Assembly (NCBI GenBank): GCA_964019425.1
Contig: OZ025850.1
Coordinates: 638,598 to 702,597 of the forward strand
DNA length: 64,000 nt
Reading direction: 5' to 3'
Source: Flectonema sp. DT1601
Taxonomy: Eukaryota > Euglenozoa > Diplonemea > Diplonemida > Diplonemidae
The notes under the pieces are model-generated. The model was not told where the DNA came from, ran no database searches, and saw nothing but the letters and a program-made list of their open reading frames with translations. Shown here piece after piece: positions 51,349 to 64,000 of this stretch. Position 1 is the first letter of the stretch. Each line of letters opens with the position of its first letter. A program made the position numbers and the translations under genes.

Positions 51349-51675
51349 AGTTGATGAGGTAGTAAAAGGATATCTGTGTTGGAATCAAGGGTAATCACTA
51401 CCTCATATTCGTAACATTTGAAAAAAAGGGAATTCACAAGGTACGCCTCTACATTACCATATGTTTGTTTCTAAGACAATGAACACGAACCAATAACATT
51501 ACGAACACAATTACCTCACTTATCACAAGGTTACTACAATCACATGGCTACTATTTAATACACCAAATGATTCAGAACTGAGAAGCTCTAATTACTTTTT
51601 CCCCCTAAAAACAAGAATCGTACTAATTGCATGCAACACATCTTATTTATATATCCTCATCGCACAGAAAGAGAG
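51349..51675. other. Unique gap between RPL29 and the 8-bp array
   Basis: 327 bases containing the duplicated RPL29 leader and then unremarkable AT-rich sequence. No repeats besides the leader's 9-bp inverted pair. Confidence 0.5.
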
Positions 51676-54600
51676 AACCCGCAAACCCGCAAACCCGCAA
51701 ACCCGCAAACCCGCAAACCCGCAAACCCGCAAACCCGCAAACCCGCAAACCCGCAAACCCGCAAACCCGCAAACCCGCAAACCCGCAAACCCGCAAACCC
51801 GCAAACCCGCAAACCCGCAAACCCGCAAACCCGCAAACCCGCAAACCCGCAAACCCGCAAACCCTTAAACCCGCAAACCCGCAAACCCGCAAACCCGCAA
51901 ACCCGCAAACCCGCAAACCCGCAAACCCGCAAACCCGCAAACCCGCAAACCCGCAAACCCGCAAACCCGCAAACCCGCAAACCCGCAAACCCGCAAACCC
52001 GCAAACCCGCAAACCCGCAAACCCGCAAACCCGCAAACCCGCAAACCCGCAAACCCGCAAACCCGCAAACCCGCAAACCCGCAAACCCGCAAACCCGCAA
52101 ACCCGCAAACCCGCAAACCCGCAAACCCGCAAACCCGCAAACCCGCAAACCCGCAAACCCGCAAACCCGCAAACCCGCAAACCCGCAAACCCGCAAACCC
52201 GCAAACCCGCAAACCCGCAAACCCGCAAACCCGCAAACCCGCAAACCCGCAAACCCGCAAACCCGCAAACCCGCAAACCCGCAAACCCGCAAACCCGCAA
52301 ACCCGCAAACCCGCAAACCCGCAAACCCGCAAACCCGCAAACCCGCAAACCCGCAAACCCGCAAACCCGCAAACCCGCAAACCCGCAAACCCGCAAACCC
52401 GCAAACCCGCAAACCCGCAAACCCGCAAACCCGCAAACCCGCAAACCCGCAAACCCGCAAACCCGCAAACCCGCAAACCCGCAAACCCGCAAACCCGCAA
52501 ACCCGCAAACCCGCAAACCCGCAAACCCGCAAACCCGCAAACCCGCAAACCCGCAAACCCGCAAACCCGCAAACCCGCAAACCCGCAAACCCGCAAACCC
52601 GCAAACCCGCAAACCCGCAAACCCGCAAACCCGCAAACCCGCAAACCCGCAAACCCGCAAACCCGCAAACCCGCAAACCCGCAAACCCGCAAACCCGCAA
52701 ACCCGCAAACCCGCAAACCCGCAAACCCGCAAACCCGCAAACCCGCAAACCCGCAAACCCGCAAACCCGCAAACCCGCAAACCCGCAAACCCGCAAACCC
52801 GCAAACCCGCAAACCCGCAAACCCGCAAACCCGCAAACCCGCAAACCCGCAAACCCGCAAACCCGCAAACCCGCAAACCCGCAAACCCGCAAACCCGCAA
52901 ACCCGCAAACCCGCAAACCCGCAAACCCGCAAACCCGCAAACCCGCAAACCCGCAAACCCGCAAACCCGCAAACCCGCAAACCCGCAAACCCGCAAACCC
53001 GCAAACCCGCAAACCCGCAAACCCGCAAACCCGCAAACCCGCAAACCCGCAAACCCGCAAACCCGCAAACCCGCAAACCCGCAAACCCGCAAACCCGCAA
53101 ACCCGCAAACCCGCAAACCCGCAAACCCGCAAACCCGCAAACCCGCAAACCCGCAAACCCGCAAACCCGCAAACCCGCAAACCCGCAAACCCGCAAACCC
53201 GCAAACCCGCAAACCCGCAAACCCGCAAACCCGCAAACCCGCAAACCCGCAAACCCGCAAACCCGCAAACCCGCAAACCCGCAAACCCGCAAACCCGCAA
53301 ACCCGCAAACCCGCAAACCCGCAAACCCGCAAACCCGCAAACCCGCAAACCCGCAAACCCGCAAACCCGCAAACCCGCAAACCCGCAAACCCGCAAACCC
53401 GCAAACCCGCAAACCCGCAAACCCGCAAACCCGCAAACCCGCAAACCCGCAAACCCGCAAACCCGCAAACCCGCAAACCCGCAAACCCGCAAACCCGCAA
53501 ACCCGCAAACCCGCAAACCCGCAAACCCGCAAACCCGCAAACCCGCAAACCCGCAAACCCGCAAACCCGCAAACCCGCAAACCCGCAAACCCGCAAACCC
53601 GCAAACCCGCAAACCCGCAAACCCGCAAACCCGCAAACCCGCAAACCCGCAAACCCGCAAACCCGCAAACCCGCAAACCCGCAAACCCGCAAACCCGCAA
53701 ACCCGCAAACCCGCAAACCCGCAAACCCGCAAACCCGCAAACCCGCAAACCCGCAAACCCGCAAACCCGCAAACCCGCAAACCCGCAAACCCGCAAACCC
53801 GCAAACCCGCAAACCCGCAAACCCGCAAACCCGCAAACCCGCAAACCCGCAAACCCGCAAACCCGCAAACCCGCAAACCCGCAAACCCGCAAACCCGCAA
53901 ACCCGCAAACCCGCAAACCCGCAAACCCGCAAACCCGCAAACCCGCAAACCCGCAAACCCGCAAACCCGCAAACCCGCAAACCCGCAAACCCGCAAACCC
54001 GCAAACCCGCAAACCCGCAAACCCGCAAACCCGCAAACCCGCAAACCCGCAAACCCGCAAACCCGCAAACCCGCAAACCCGCAAACCCGCAAACCCGCAA
54101 ACCCGCAAACCCGCAAACCCGCAAACCCGCAAACCCGCAAACCCGCAAACCCGCAAACCCGCAAACCCGCAAACCCGCAAACCCGCAAACCCGCAAACCC
54201 GCAAACCCGCAAACCCGCAAACCCGCAAACCCGCAAACCCGCAAACCCGCAAACCCGCAAACCCGCAAACCCGCAAACCCGCAAACCCGCAAACCCGCAA
54301 ACCCGCAAACCCGCAAACCCGCAAACCCGCAAACCCGCAAACCCGCAAACCCGCAAACCCGCAAACCCGCAAACCCGCAAACCCGCAAACCCGCAAACCC
54401 GCAAACCCGCAAACCCGCAAACCCGCAAACCCGCAAACCCGCAAACCCGCAAACCCGCAAACCCGCAAACCCGCAAACCCGCAAACCCGCAAACCCGCAA
54501 ACCCGCAAACCCGCAAACCCGCAAACCCGCAAACCCGCAAACCCGCAAACCCGCAAACCCGCAAACCCGCAAACCCGCAAACCCGCAAACCCGCAAACCC

Positions 54601-57600
54601 GCAAACCCGCAAACCCGCAAACCCGCAAACCCGCAAACCCGCAAACCCGCAAACCCGCAAACCCGCAAACCCGCAAACCCGCAAACCCGCAAACCCGCAA
54701 ACCCGCAAACCCGCAAACCCGCAAACCCGCAAACCCGCAAACCCGCAAACCCGCAAACCCGCAAACCCGCAAACCCGCAAACCCGCAAACCCGCAAACCC
54801 GCAAACCCGCAAACCCGCAAACCCGCAAACCCGCAAACCCGCAAACCCGCAAACCCGCAAACCCGCAAACCCGCAAACCCGCAAACCCGCAAACCCGCAA
54901 ACCCGCAAACCCGCAAACCCGCAAACCCGCAAACCCGCAAACCCGCAAACCCGCAAACCCGCAAACCCGCAAACCCGCAAACCCGCAAACCCGCAAACCC
55001 GCAAACCCGCAAACCCGCAAACCCGCAAACCCGCAAACCCGCAAACCCGCAAACCCGCAAACCCGCAAACCCGCAAACCCGCAAACCCGCAAACCCGCAA
55101 ACCCGCAAACCCGCAAACCCGCAAACCCGCAAACCCGCAAACCCGCAAACCCGCAAACCCGCAAACCCGCAAACCCGCAAACCCGCAAACCCGCAAACCC
55201 GCAAACCCGCAAACCCGCAAACCCGCAAACCCGCAAACCCGCAAACCCGCAAACCCGCAAACCCGCAAACCCGCAAACCCGCAAACCCGCAAACCCGCAA
55301 ACCCGCAAACCCGCAAACCCGCAAACCCGCAAACCCGCAAACCCGCAAACCCGCAAACCCGCAAACCCGCAAACCCGCAAACCCGCAAACCCGCAAACCC
55401 GCAAACCCGCAAACCCGCAAACCCGCAAACCCGCAAACCCGCAAACCCGCAAACCCGCAAACCCGCAAACCCGCAAACCCGCAAACCCGCAAACCCGCAA
55501 ACCCGCAAACCCGCAAACCCGCAAACCCGCAAACCCGCAAACCCGCAAACCCGCAAACCCGCAAACCCGCAAACCCGCAAACCCGCAAACCCGCAAACCC
55601 GCAAACCCGCAAACCCGCAAACCCGCAAACCCGCAAACCCGCAAACCCGCAAACCCGCAAACCCGCAAACCCGCAAACCCGCAAACCCGCAAACCCGCAA
55701 ACCCGCAAACCCGCAAACCCGCAAACCCGCAAACCCGCAAACCCGCAAACCCGCAAACCCGCAAACCCGCAAACCCGCAAACCCGCAAACCCGCAAACCC
55801 GCAAACCCGCAAACCCGCAAACCCGCAAACCCGCAAACCCGCAAACCCGCAAACCCGCAAACCCGCAAACCCGCAAACCCGCAAACCCGCAAACCCGCAA
55901 ACCCGCAAACCCGCAAACCCGCAAACCCGCAAACCCGCAAACCCGCAAACCCGCAAACCCGCAAACCCGCAAACCCGCAAACCCGCAAACCCGCAAACCC
56001 GCAAACCCGCAAACCCGCAAACCCGCAAACCCGCAAACCCGCAAACCCGCAAACCCGCAAACCCGCAAACCCGCAAACCCGCAAACCCGCAAACCCGCAA
56101 ACCCGCAAACCCGCAAACCCGCAAACCCGCAAACCCGCAAACCCGCAAACCCGCAAACCCGCAAACCCGCAAACCCGCAAACCCGCAAACCCGCAAACCC
56201 GCAAACCCGCAAACCCGCAAACCCGCAAACCCGCAAACCCGCAAACCCGCAAACCCGCAAACCCGCAAACCCGCAAACCCGCAAACCCGCAAACCCGCAA
56301 ACCCGCAAACCCGCAAACCCGCAAACCCGCAAACCCGCAAACCCGCAAACCCGCAAACCCGCAAACCCGCAAACCCGCAAACCCGCAAACCCGCAAACCC
56401 GCAAACCCGCAAACCCGCAAACCCGCAAACCCGCAAACCCGCAAACCCGCAAACCCGCAAACCCGCAAACCCGCAAACCCGCAAACCCGCAAACCCGCAA
56501 ACCCGCAAACCCGCAAACCCGCAAACCCGCAAACCCGCAAACCCGCAAACCCGCAAACCCGCAAACCCGCAAACCCGCAAACCCGCAAACCCGCAAACCC
56601 GCAAACCCGCAAACCCGCAAACCCGCAAACCCGCAAACCCGCAAACCCGCAAACCCGCAAACCCGCAAACCCGCAAACCCGCAAACCCGCAAACCCGCAA
56701 ACCCGCAAACCCGCAAACCCGCAAACCCGCAAACCCGCAAACCCGCAAACCCGCAAACCCGCAAACCCGCAAACCCGCAAACCCGCAAACCCGCAAACCC
56801 GCAAACCCGCAAACCCGCAAACCCGCAAACCCGCAAACCCGCAAACCCGCAAACCCGCAAACCCGCAAACCCGCAAACCCGCAAACCCGCAAACCCGCAA
56901 ACCCGCAAACCCGCAAACCCGCAAACCCGCAAACCCGCAAACCCGCAAACCCGCAAACCCGCAAACCCGCAAACCCGCAAACCCGCAAACCCGCAAACCC
57001 GCAAACCCGCAAACCCGCAAACCCGCAAACCCGCAAACCCGCAAACCCGCAAACCCGCAAACCCGCAAACCCGCAAACCCGCAAACCCGCAAACCCGCAA
57101 ACCCGCAAACCCGCAAACCCGCAAACCCGCAAACCCGCAAACCCGCAAACCCGCAAACCCGCAAACCCGCAAACCCGCAAACCCGCAAACCCGCAAACCC
57201 GCAAACCCGCAAACCCGCAAACCCGCAAACCCGCAAACCCGCAAACCCGCAAACCCGCAAACCCGCAAACCCGCAAACCCGCAAACCCGCAAACCCGCAA
57301 ACCCGCAAACCCGCAAACCCGCAAACCCGCAAACCCGCAAACCCGCAAACCCGCAAACCCGCAAACCCGCAAACCCGCAAACCCGCAAACCCGCAAACCC
57401 GCAAACCCGCAAACCCGCAAACCCGCAAACCCGCAAACCCGCAAACCCGCAAACCCGCAAACCCGCAAACCCGCAAACCCGCAAACCCGCAAACCCGCAA
57501 ACCCGCAAACCCGCAAACCCGCAAACCCGCAAACCCGCAAACCCGCAAACCCGCAAACCCGCAAACCCGCAAACCCGCAAACCCGCAAACCCGCAAACCC

Positions 57601-60600
57601 GCAAACCCGCAAACCCGCAAACCCGCAAACCCGCAAACCCGCAAACCCGCAAACCCGCAAACCCGCAAACCCGCAAACCCGCAAACCCGCAAACCCGCAA
57701 ACCCGCAAACCCGCAAACCCGCAAACCCGCAAACCCGCAAACCCGCAAACCCGCAAACCCGCAAACCCGCAAACCCGCAAACCCGCAAACCCGCAAACCC
57801 GCAAACCCGCAAACCCGCAAACCCGCAAACCCGCAAACCCGCAAACCCGCAAACCCGCAAACCCGCAAACCCGCAAACCCGCAAACCCGCAAACCCGCAA
57901 ACCCGCAAACCCGCAAACCCGCAAACCCGCAAACCCGCAAACCCGCAAACCCGCAAACCCGCAAACCCGCAAACCCGCAAACCCGCAAACCCGCAAACCC
58001 GCAAACCCGCAAACCCGCAAACCCGCAAACCCGCAAACCCGCAAACCCGCAAACCCGCAAACCCGCAAACCCGCAAACCCGCAAACCCGCAAACCCGCAA
58101 ACCCGCAAACCCGCAAACCCGCAAACCCGCAAACCCGCAAACCCGCAAACCCGCAAACCCGCAAACCCGCAAACCCGCAAACCCGCAAACCCGCAAACCC
58201 GCAAACCCGCAAACCCGCAAACCCGCAAACCCGCAAACCCGCAAACCCGCAAACCCGCAAACCCGCAAACCCGCAAACCCGCAAACCCGCAAACCCGCAA
58301 ACCCGCAAACCCGCAAACCCGCAAACCCGCAAACCCGCAAACCCGCAAACCCGCAAACCCGCAAACCCGCAAACCCGCAAACCCGCAAACCCGCAAACCC
58401 GCAAACCCGCAAACCCGCAAACCCGCAAACCCGCAAACCCGCAAACCCGCAAACCCGCAAACCCGCAAACCCGCAAACCCGCAAACCCGCAAACCCGCAA
58501 ACCCGCAAACCCGCAAACCCGCAAACCCGCAAACCCGCAAACCCGCAAACCCGCAAACCCGCAAACCCGCAAACCCGCAAACCCGCAAACCCGCAAACCC
58601 GCAAACCCGCAAACCCGCAAACCCGCAAACCCGCAAACCCGCAAACCCGCAAACCCGCAAACCCGCAAACCCGCAAACCCGCAAACCCGCAAACCCGCAA
58701 ACCCGCAAACCCGCAAACCCGCAAACCCGCAAACCCGCAAACCCGCAAACCCGCAAACCCGCAAACCCGCAAACCCGCAAACCCGCAAACCCGCAAACCC
58801 GCAAACCCGCAAACCCGCAAACCCGCAAACCCGCAAACCCGCAAACCCGCAAACCCGCAAACCCGCAAACCCGCAAACCCGCAAACCCGCAAACCCGCAA
58901 ACCCGCAAACCCGCAAACCCGCAAACCCGCAAACCCGCAAACCCGCAAACCCGCAAACCCGCAAACCCGCAAACCCGCAAACCCGCAAACCCGCAAACCC
59001 GCAAACCCGCAAACCCGCAAACCCGCAAACCCGCAAACCCGCAAACCCGCAAACCCGCAAACCCGCAAACCCGCAAACCCGCAAACCCGCAAACCCGCAA
59101 ACCCGCAAACCCGCAAACCCGCAAACCCGCAAACCCGCAAACCCGCAAACCCGCAAACCCGCAAACCCGCAAACCCGCAAACCCGCAAACCCGCAAACCC
59201 GCAAACCCGCAAACCCGCAAACCCGCAAACCCGCAAACCCGCAAACCCGCAAACCCGCAAACCCGCAAACCCGCAAACCCGCAAACCCGCAAACCCGCAA
59301 ACCCGCAAACCCGCAAACCCGCAAACCCGCAAACCCGCAAACCCGCAAACCCGCAAACCCGCAAACCCGCAAACCCGCAAACCCGCAAACCCGCAAACCC
59401 GCAAACCCGCAAACCCGCAAACCCGCAAACCCGCAAACCCGCAAACCCGCAAACCCGCAAACCCGCAAACCCGCAAACCCGCAAACCCGCAAACCCGCAA
59501 ACCCGCAAACCCGCAAACCCGCAAACCCGCAAACCCGCAAACCCGCAAACCCGCAAACCCGCAAACCCGCAAACCCGCAAACCCGCAAACCCGCAAACCC
59601 GCAAACCCGCAAACCCGCAAACCCGCAAACCCGCAAACCCGCAAACCCGCAAACCCGCAAACCCGCAAACCCGCAAACCCGCAAACCCGCAAACCCGCAA
59701 ACCCGCAAACCCGCAAACCCGCAAACCCGCAAACCCGCAAACCCGCAAACCCGCAAACCCGCAAACCCGCAAACCCGCAAACCCGCAAACCCGCAAACCC
59801 GCAAACCCGCAAACCCGCAAACCCGCAAACCCGCAAACCCGCAAACCCGCAAACCCGCAAACCCGCAAACCCGCAAACCCGCAAACCCGCAAACCCGCAA
59901 ACCCGCAAACCCGCAAACCCGCAAACCCGCAAACCCGCAAACCCGCAAACCCGCAAACCCGCAAACCCGCAAACCCGCAAACCCGCAAACCCGCAAACCC
60001 GCAAACCCGCAAACCCGCAAACCCGCAAACCCGCAAACCCGCAAACCCGCAAACCCGCAAACCCGCAAACCCGCAAACCCGCAAACCCGCAAACCCGCAA
60101 ACCCGCAAACCCGCAAACCCGCAAACCCGCAAACCCGCAAACCCGCAAACCCGCAAACCCGCAAACCCGCAAACCCGCAAACCCGCAAACCCGCAAACCC
60201 GCAAACCCGCAAACCCGCAAACCCGCAAACCCGCAAACCCGCAAACCCGCAAACCCGCAAACCCGCAAACCCGCAAACCCGCAAACCCGCAAACCCGCAA
60301 ACCCGCAAACCCGCAAACCCGCAAACCCGCAAACCCGCAAACCCGCAAACCCGCAAACCCGCAAACCCGCAAACCCGCAAACCCGCAAACCCGCAAACCC
60401 GCAAACCCGCAAACCCGCAAACCCGCAAACCCGCAAACCCGCAAACCCGCAAACCCGCAAACCCGCAAACCCGCAAACCCGCAAACCCGCAAACCCGCAA
60501 ACCCGCAAACCCGCAAACCCGCAAACCCGCAAACCCGCAAACCCGCAAACCCGCAAACCCGCAAACCCGCAAACCCGCAAACCCGCAAACCCGCAAACCC

Positions 60601-63600
60601 GCAAACCCGCAAACCCGCAAACCCGCAAACCCGCAAACCCGCAAACCCGCAAACCCGCAAACCCGCAAACCCGCAAACCCGCAAACCCGCAAACCCGCAA
60701 ACCCGCAAACCCGCAAACCCGCAAACCCGCAAACCCGCAAACCCGCAAACCCGCAAACCCGCAAACCCGCAAACCCGCAAACCCGCAAACCCGCAAACCC
60801 GCAAACCCGCAAACCCGCAAACCCGCAAACCCGCAAACCCGCAAACCCGCAAACCCGCAAACCCGCAAACCCGCAAACCCGCAAACCCGCAAACCCGCAA
60901 ACCCGCAAACCCGCAAACCCGCAAACCCGCAAACCCGCAAACCCGCAAACCCGCAAACCCGCAAACCCGCAAACCCGCAAACCCGCAAACCCGCAAACCC
61001 GCAAACCCGCAAACCCGCAAACCCGCAAACCCGCAAACCCGCAAACCCGCAAACCCGCAAACCCGCAAACCCGCAAACCCGCAAACCCGCAAACCCGCAA
61101 ACCCGCAAACCCGCAAACCCGCAAACCCGCAAACCCGCAAACCCGCAAACCCGCAAACCCGCAAACCCGCAAACCCGCAAACCCGCAAACCCGCAAACCC
61201 GCAAACCCGCAAACCCGCAAACCCGCAAACCCGCAAACCCGCAAACCCGCAAACCCGCAAACCCGCAAACCCGCAAACCCGCAAACCCGCAAACCCGCAA
61301 ACCCGCAAACCCGCAAACCCGCAAACCCGCAAACCCGCAAACCCGCAAACCCGCAAACCCGCAAACCCGCAAACCCGCAAACCCGCAAACCCGCAAACCC
61401 GCAAACCCGCAAACCCGCAAACCCGCAAACCCGCAAACCCGCAAACCCGCAAACCCGCAAACCCGCAAACCCGCAAACCCGCAAACCCGCAAACCCGCAA
61501 ACCCGCAAACCCGCAAACCCGCAAACCCGCAAACCCGCAAACCCGCAAACCCGCAAACCCGCAAACCCGCAAACCCGCAAACCCGCAAACCCGCAAACCC
61601 GCAAACCCGCAAACCCGCAAACCCGCAAACCCGCAAACCCGCAAACCCGCAAACCCGCAAACCCGCAAACCCGCAAACCCGCAAACCCGCAAACCCGCAA
61701 ACCCGCAAACCCGCAAACCCGCAAACCCGCAAACCCGCAAACCCGCAAACCCGCAAACCCGCAAACCCGCAAACCCGCAAACCCGCAAACCCGCAAACCC
61801 GCAAACCCGCAAACCCGCAAACCCGCAAACCCGCAAACCCGCAAACCCGCAAACCCGCAAACCCGCAAACCCGCAAACCCGCAAACCCGCAAACCCGCAA
61901 ACCCGCAAACCCGCAAACCCGCAAACCCGCAAACCCGCAAACCCGCAAACCCGCAAACCCGCAAACCCGCAAACCCGCAAACCCGCAAACCCGCAAACCC
62001 GCAAACCCGCAAACCCGCAAACCCGCAAACCCGCAAACCCGCAAACCCGCAAACCCGCAAACCCGCAAACCCGCAAACCCGCAAACCCGCAAACCCGCAA
62101 ACCCGCAAACCCGCAAACCCGCAAACCCGCAAACCCGCAAACCCGCAAACCCGCAAACCCGCAAACCCGCAAACCCGCAAACCCGCAAACCCGCAAACCC
62201 GCAAACCCGCAAACCCGCAAACCCGCAAACCCGCAAACCCGCAAACCCGCAAACCCGCAAACCCGCAAACCCGCAAACCCGCAAACCCGCAAACCCGCAA
62301 ACCCGCAAACCCGCAAACCCGCAAACCCGCAAACCCGCAAACCCGCAAACCCGCAAACCCGCAAACCCGCAAACCCGCAAACCCGCAAACCCGCAAACCC
62401 GCAAACCCGCAAACCCGCAAACCCGCAAACCCGCAAACCCGCAAACCCGCAAACCCGCAAACCCGCAAACCCGCAAACCCGCAAACCCGCAAACCCGCAA
62501 ACCCGCAAACCCGCAAACCCGCAAACCCGCAAACCCGCAAACCCGCAAACCCGCAAACCCGCAAACCCGCAAACCCGCAAACCCGCAAACCCGCAAACCC
62601 GCAAACCCGCAAACCCGCAAACCCGCAAACCCGCAAACCCGCAAACCCGCAAACCCGCAAACCCGCAAACCCGCAAACCCGCAAACCCGCAAACCCGCAA
62701 ACCCGCAAACCCGCAAACCCGCAAACCCGCAAACCGCAAACCCGCAAACCCGCAAACCCGCAAACCCGCAAACCCGCAAACCCGCAAACCCGCAAACCCG
62801 CAAACCCGCAAACCCGCAAACCCGCAAACCCGCAAACCCGCAAACCCGCAAACCCGCAAACCCGCAAACCCGCAAACCCGCAAACCCGCAAACCCGCAAA
62901 CCCGCAAACCCGCAAACCCGCAAACCCGCAAACCCGCAAACCCGCAAACCCGCAAACCCGCAAACCCGCAAACCCGCAAACCCGCAAACCCGCAAACCCG
63001 CAAACCCGCAAACCCGCAAACCCGCAAACCCGCAAACCCGCAAACCCGCAAACCCGCAAACCCGCAAACCCGCAAACCCGCAAACCCGCAAACCCGCAAA
63101 CCCGCAAACCCGCAAACCCGCAAACCCGCAAACCCGCAAACCCGCAAACCCGCAAACCCGCAAACCCGCAAACCCGCAAACCCGCAAACCCGCAAACCCG
63201 CAAACCCGCAAACCCGCAAACCCGCAAACCCGCAAACCCGCAAACCCGCAAACCCGCAAACCCGCAAACCCGCAAACCCGCAAACCCGCAAACCCGCAAA
63301 CCCGCAAACCCGCAAACCCGCAAACCCGCAAACCCGCAAACCCGCAAACCCGCAAACCCGCAAACCCGCAAACCCGCAAACCCGCAAACCCGCAAACCCG
63401 CAAACCCGCAAACCCGCAAACCCGCAAACCCGCAAACCCGCAAACCCGCAAACCCGCAAACCCGCAAACCCGCAAACCCGCAAACCCGCAAACCCGCAAA
63501 CCCGCAAACCCGCAAACCCGCAAACCCGCAAACCCGCAAACCCGCAAACCCGCAAACCCGCAAACCCGCAAACCCGCAAACCCGCAAACCCGCAAACCCG

Positions 63601-64000
63601 CAAACCCGCAAACCCGCAAACCCGCAAACCCGCAAACCCGCAAACCCGCAAACCCGCAAACCCGCAAACCCGCAAACCCGCAAACCCGCAAACCCGCAAA
63701 CCCGCAAACCCGCAAACCCGCAAACCCGCAAACCCGCAAACCCGCAAACCCGCAAACCCGCAAACCCGCAAACCCGCAAACCCGCAAACCCGCAAACCCG
63801 CAAACCCGCAAACCCGCAAACCCGCAAACCCAACCCGCAAACCCGCAAACCCGCAAACCCGCAAACCCGCAAACCCGCAAACCCGCAAACCCGCAAACCC
63901 GCAAACCCGCAAACCCGCAAACCCGCAAACCCGCAAACCCGCAAACCCGCAAACCCGCAAACCCGCAAACCCGCAAACCCGCAAACCCGCAAACCCGCAA
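51676..64000. repeat. Large CCCGCAAA / TTTGCGGG satellite or telomere-like array
   Basis: About 12.3 kb, roughly 1,540 tandem 8-bp units, continuing past the window edge. Only three deviations are seen: one CCCTTAAA unit (51,862-51,869), a missing C at about 62,735, and a 3-base-short unit at about 63,829-63,833. The unit is G-rich on the - strand and has a telomere-like form (T/A-rich then GGG). The G-rich strand runs 5' to 3' leftwards, towards the genes, which is the reverse of what a right-hand chromosome end would show. All six frames of the pure repeat are open because the unit has no stop codon, so the huge ORFs here are not genes. Confidence 0.95.

Noticed and set aside
51647-64000. 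Three minus-strand ORFs of about 4,000 residues with an RVCGFAGL repeat
   Set aside because: The 8-bp unit contains no stop codon in any frame, so every frame is open automatically; this is repeat DNA, not a gene.
51676-64000. CRISPR array
   Set aside because: Units are contiguous with no spacers, and the genome is eukaryotic.

Overview
The window is nuclear DNA from a single-celled eukaryote that I cannot place in a named group. The evidence is GT-AG introns of about 44-190 nt inside conserved genes, and eukaryote-only families: prefoldin 2, ribosomal protein L29e, a SECIS-binding-protein-2-like protein, an ITFG2 homologue, a calcineurin-B-like pair and a Golgi nucleotide-sugar transporter. 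Non-coding DNA is full of poly-A/poly-T runs of 15-45 bases. Crinkler-type NTPase-nuclease proteins and a Penelope-like reverse transcriptase suggest a protist with an active accessory compartment.

Layout. 1-33.4 kb is ordinary gene space, all read on the + strand: the 3' end of glutamate-cysteine ligase, a 0.8-kb element with 34-bp perfect terminal inverted repeats, an EF-hand/WD40 protein, two calcineurin-B-like genes with a shared conversion-like tract, a fatty-acid-hydroxylase-family membrane enzyme, a GDP-sugar-type transporter, prefoldin 2, the SBP2-like protein, a small unknown gene, ITFG2, a cyclase-like/cyclic-nucleotide-gated channel fusion, and a kinase-receiver-PP2C triple fusion. 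33.5-46.4 kb is an accessory block almost free of long homopolymers. It holds a duplicated mosaic of Crinkler and Penelope-like fragments, an HNH exon, one long open NTPase-nuclease Crinkler, a zinc-binding ORF, a 0.6-kb inverted repeat, a fossil RT/RNase H piece, and short stretches of the same 8-bp repeat that fills the right end. 46.4-51.4 kb returns to host-like genes on the - strand: a type I membrane glycoprotein, a five-FN3 protein and two identical RPL29 genes. 51,676-64,000 is one block of about 1,540 copies of CCCGCAAA (TTTGCGGG on the other strand), running off the window.

The host genes centre on calcium and phosphorylation signalling (EF-hand/WD40, calcineurin-B-like, kinase/phosphatase, cyclic-nucleotide channel), nutrient sensing (ITFG2) and housekeeping (selenoprotein decoding, folding, ribosome). 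The 8-bp repeat looks telomere-like. However, its G-rich strand points left, into the gene space, so it cannot simply be the right-hand chromosome end; it is either interstitial, the end of sequence lying to the right, or a join to verify. The most novel items are the kinase-receiver-PP2C protein, the cyclase-like/channel fusion, and the telomere-repeat/Crinkler/Penelope mosaic.
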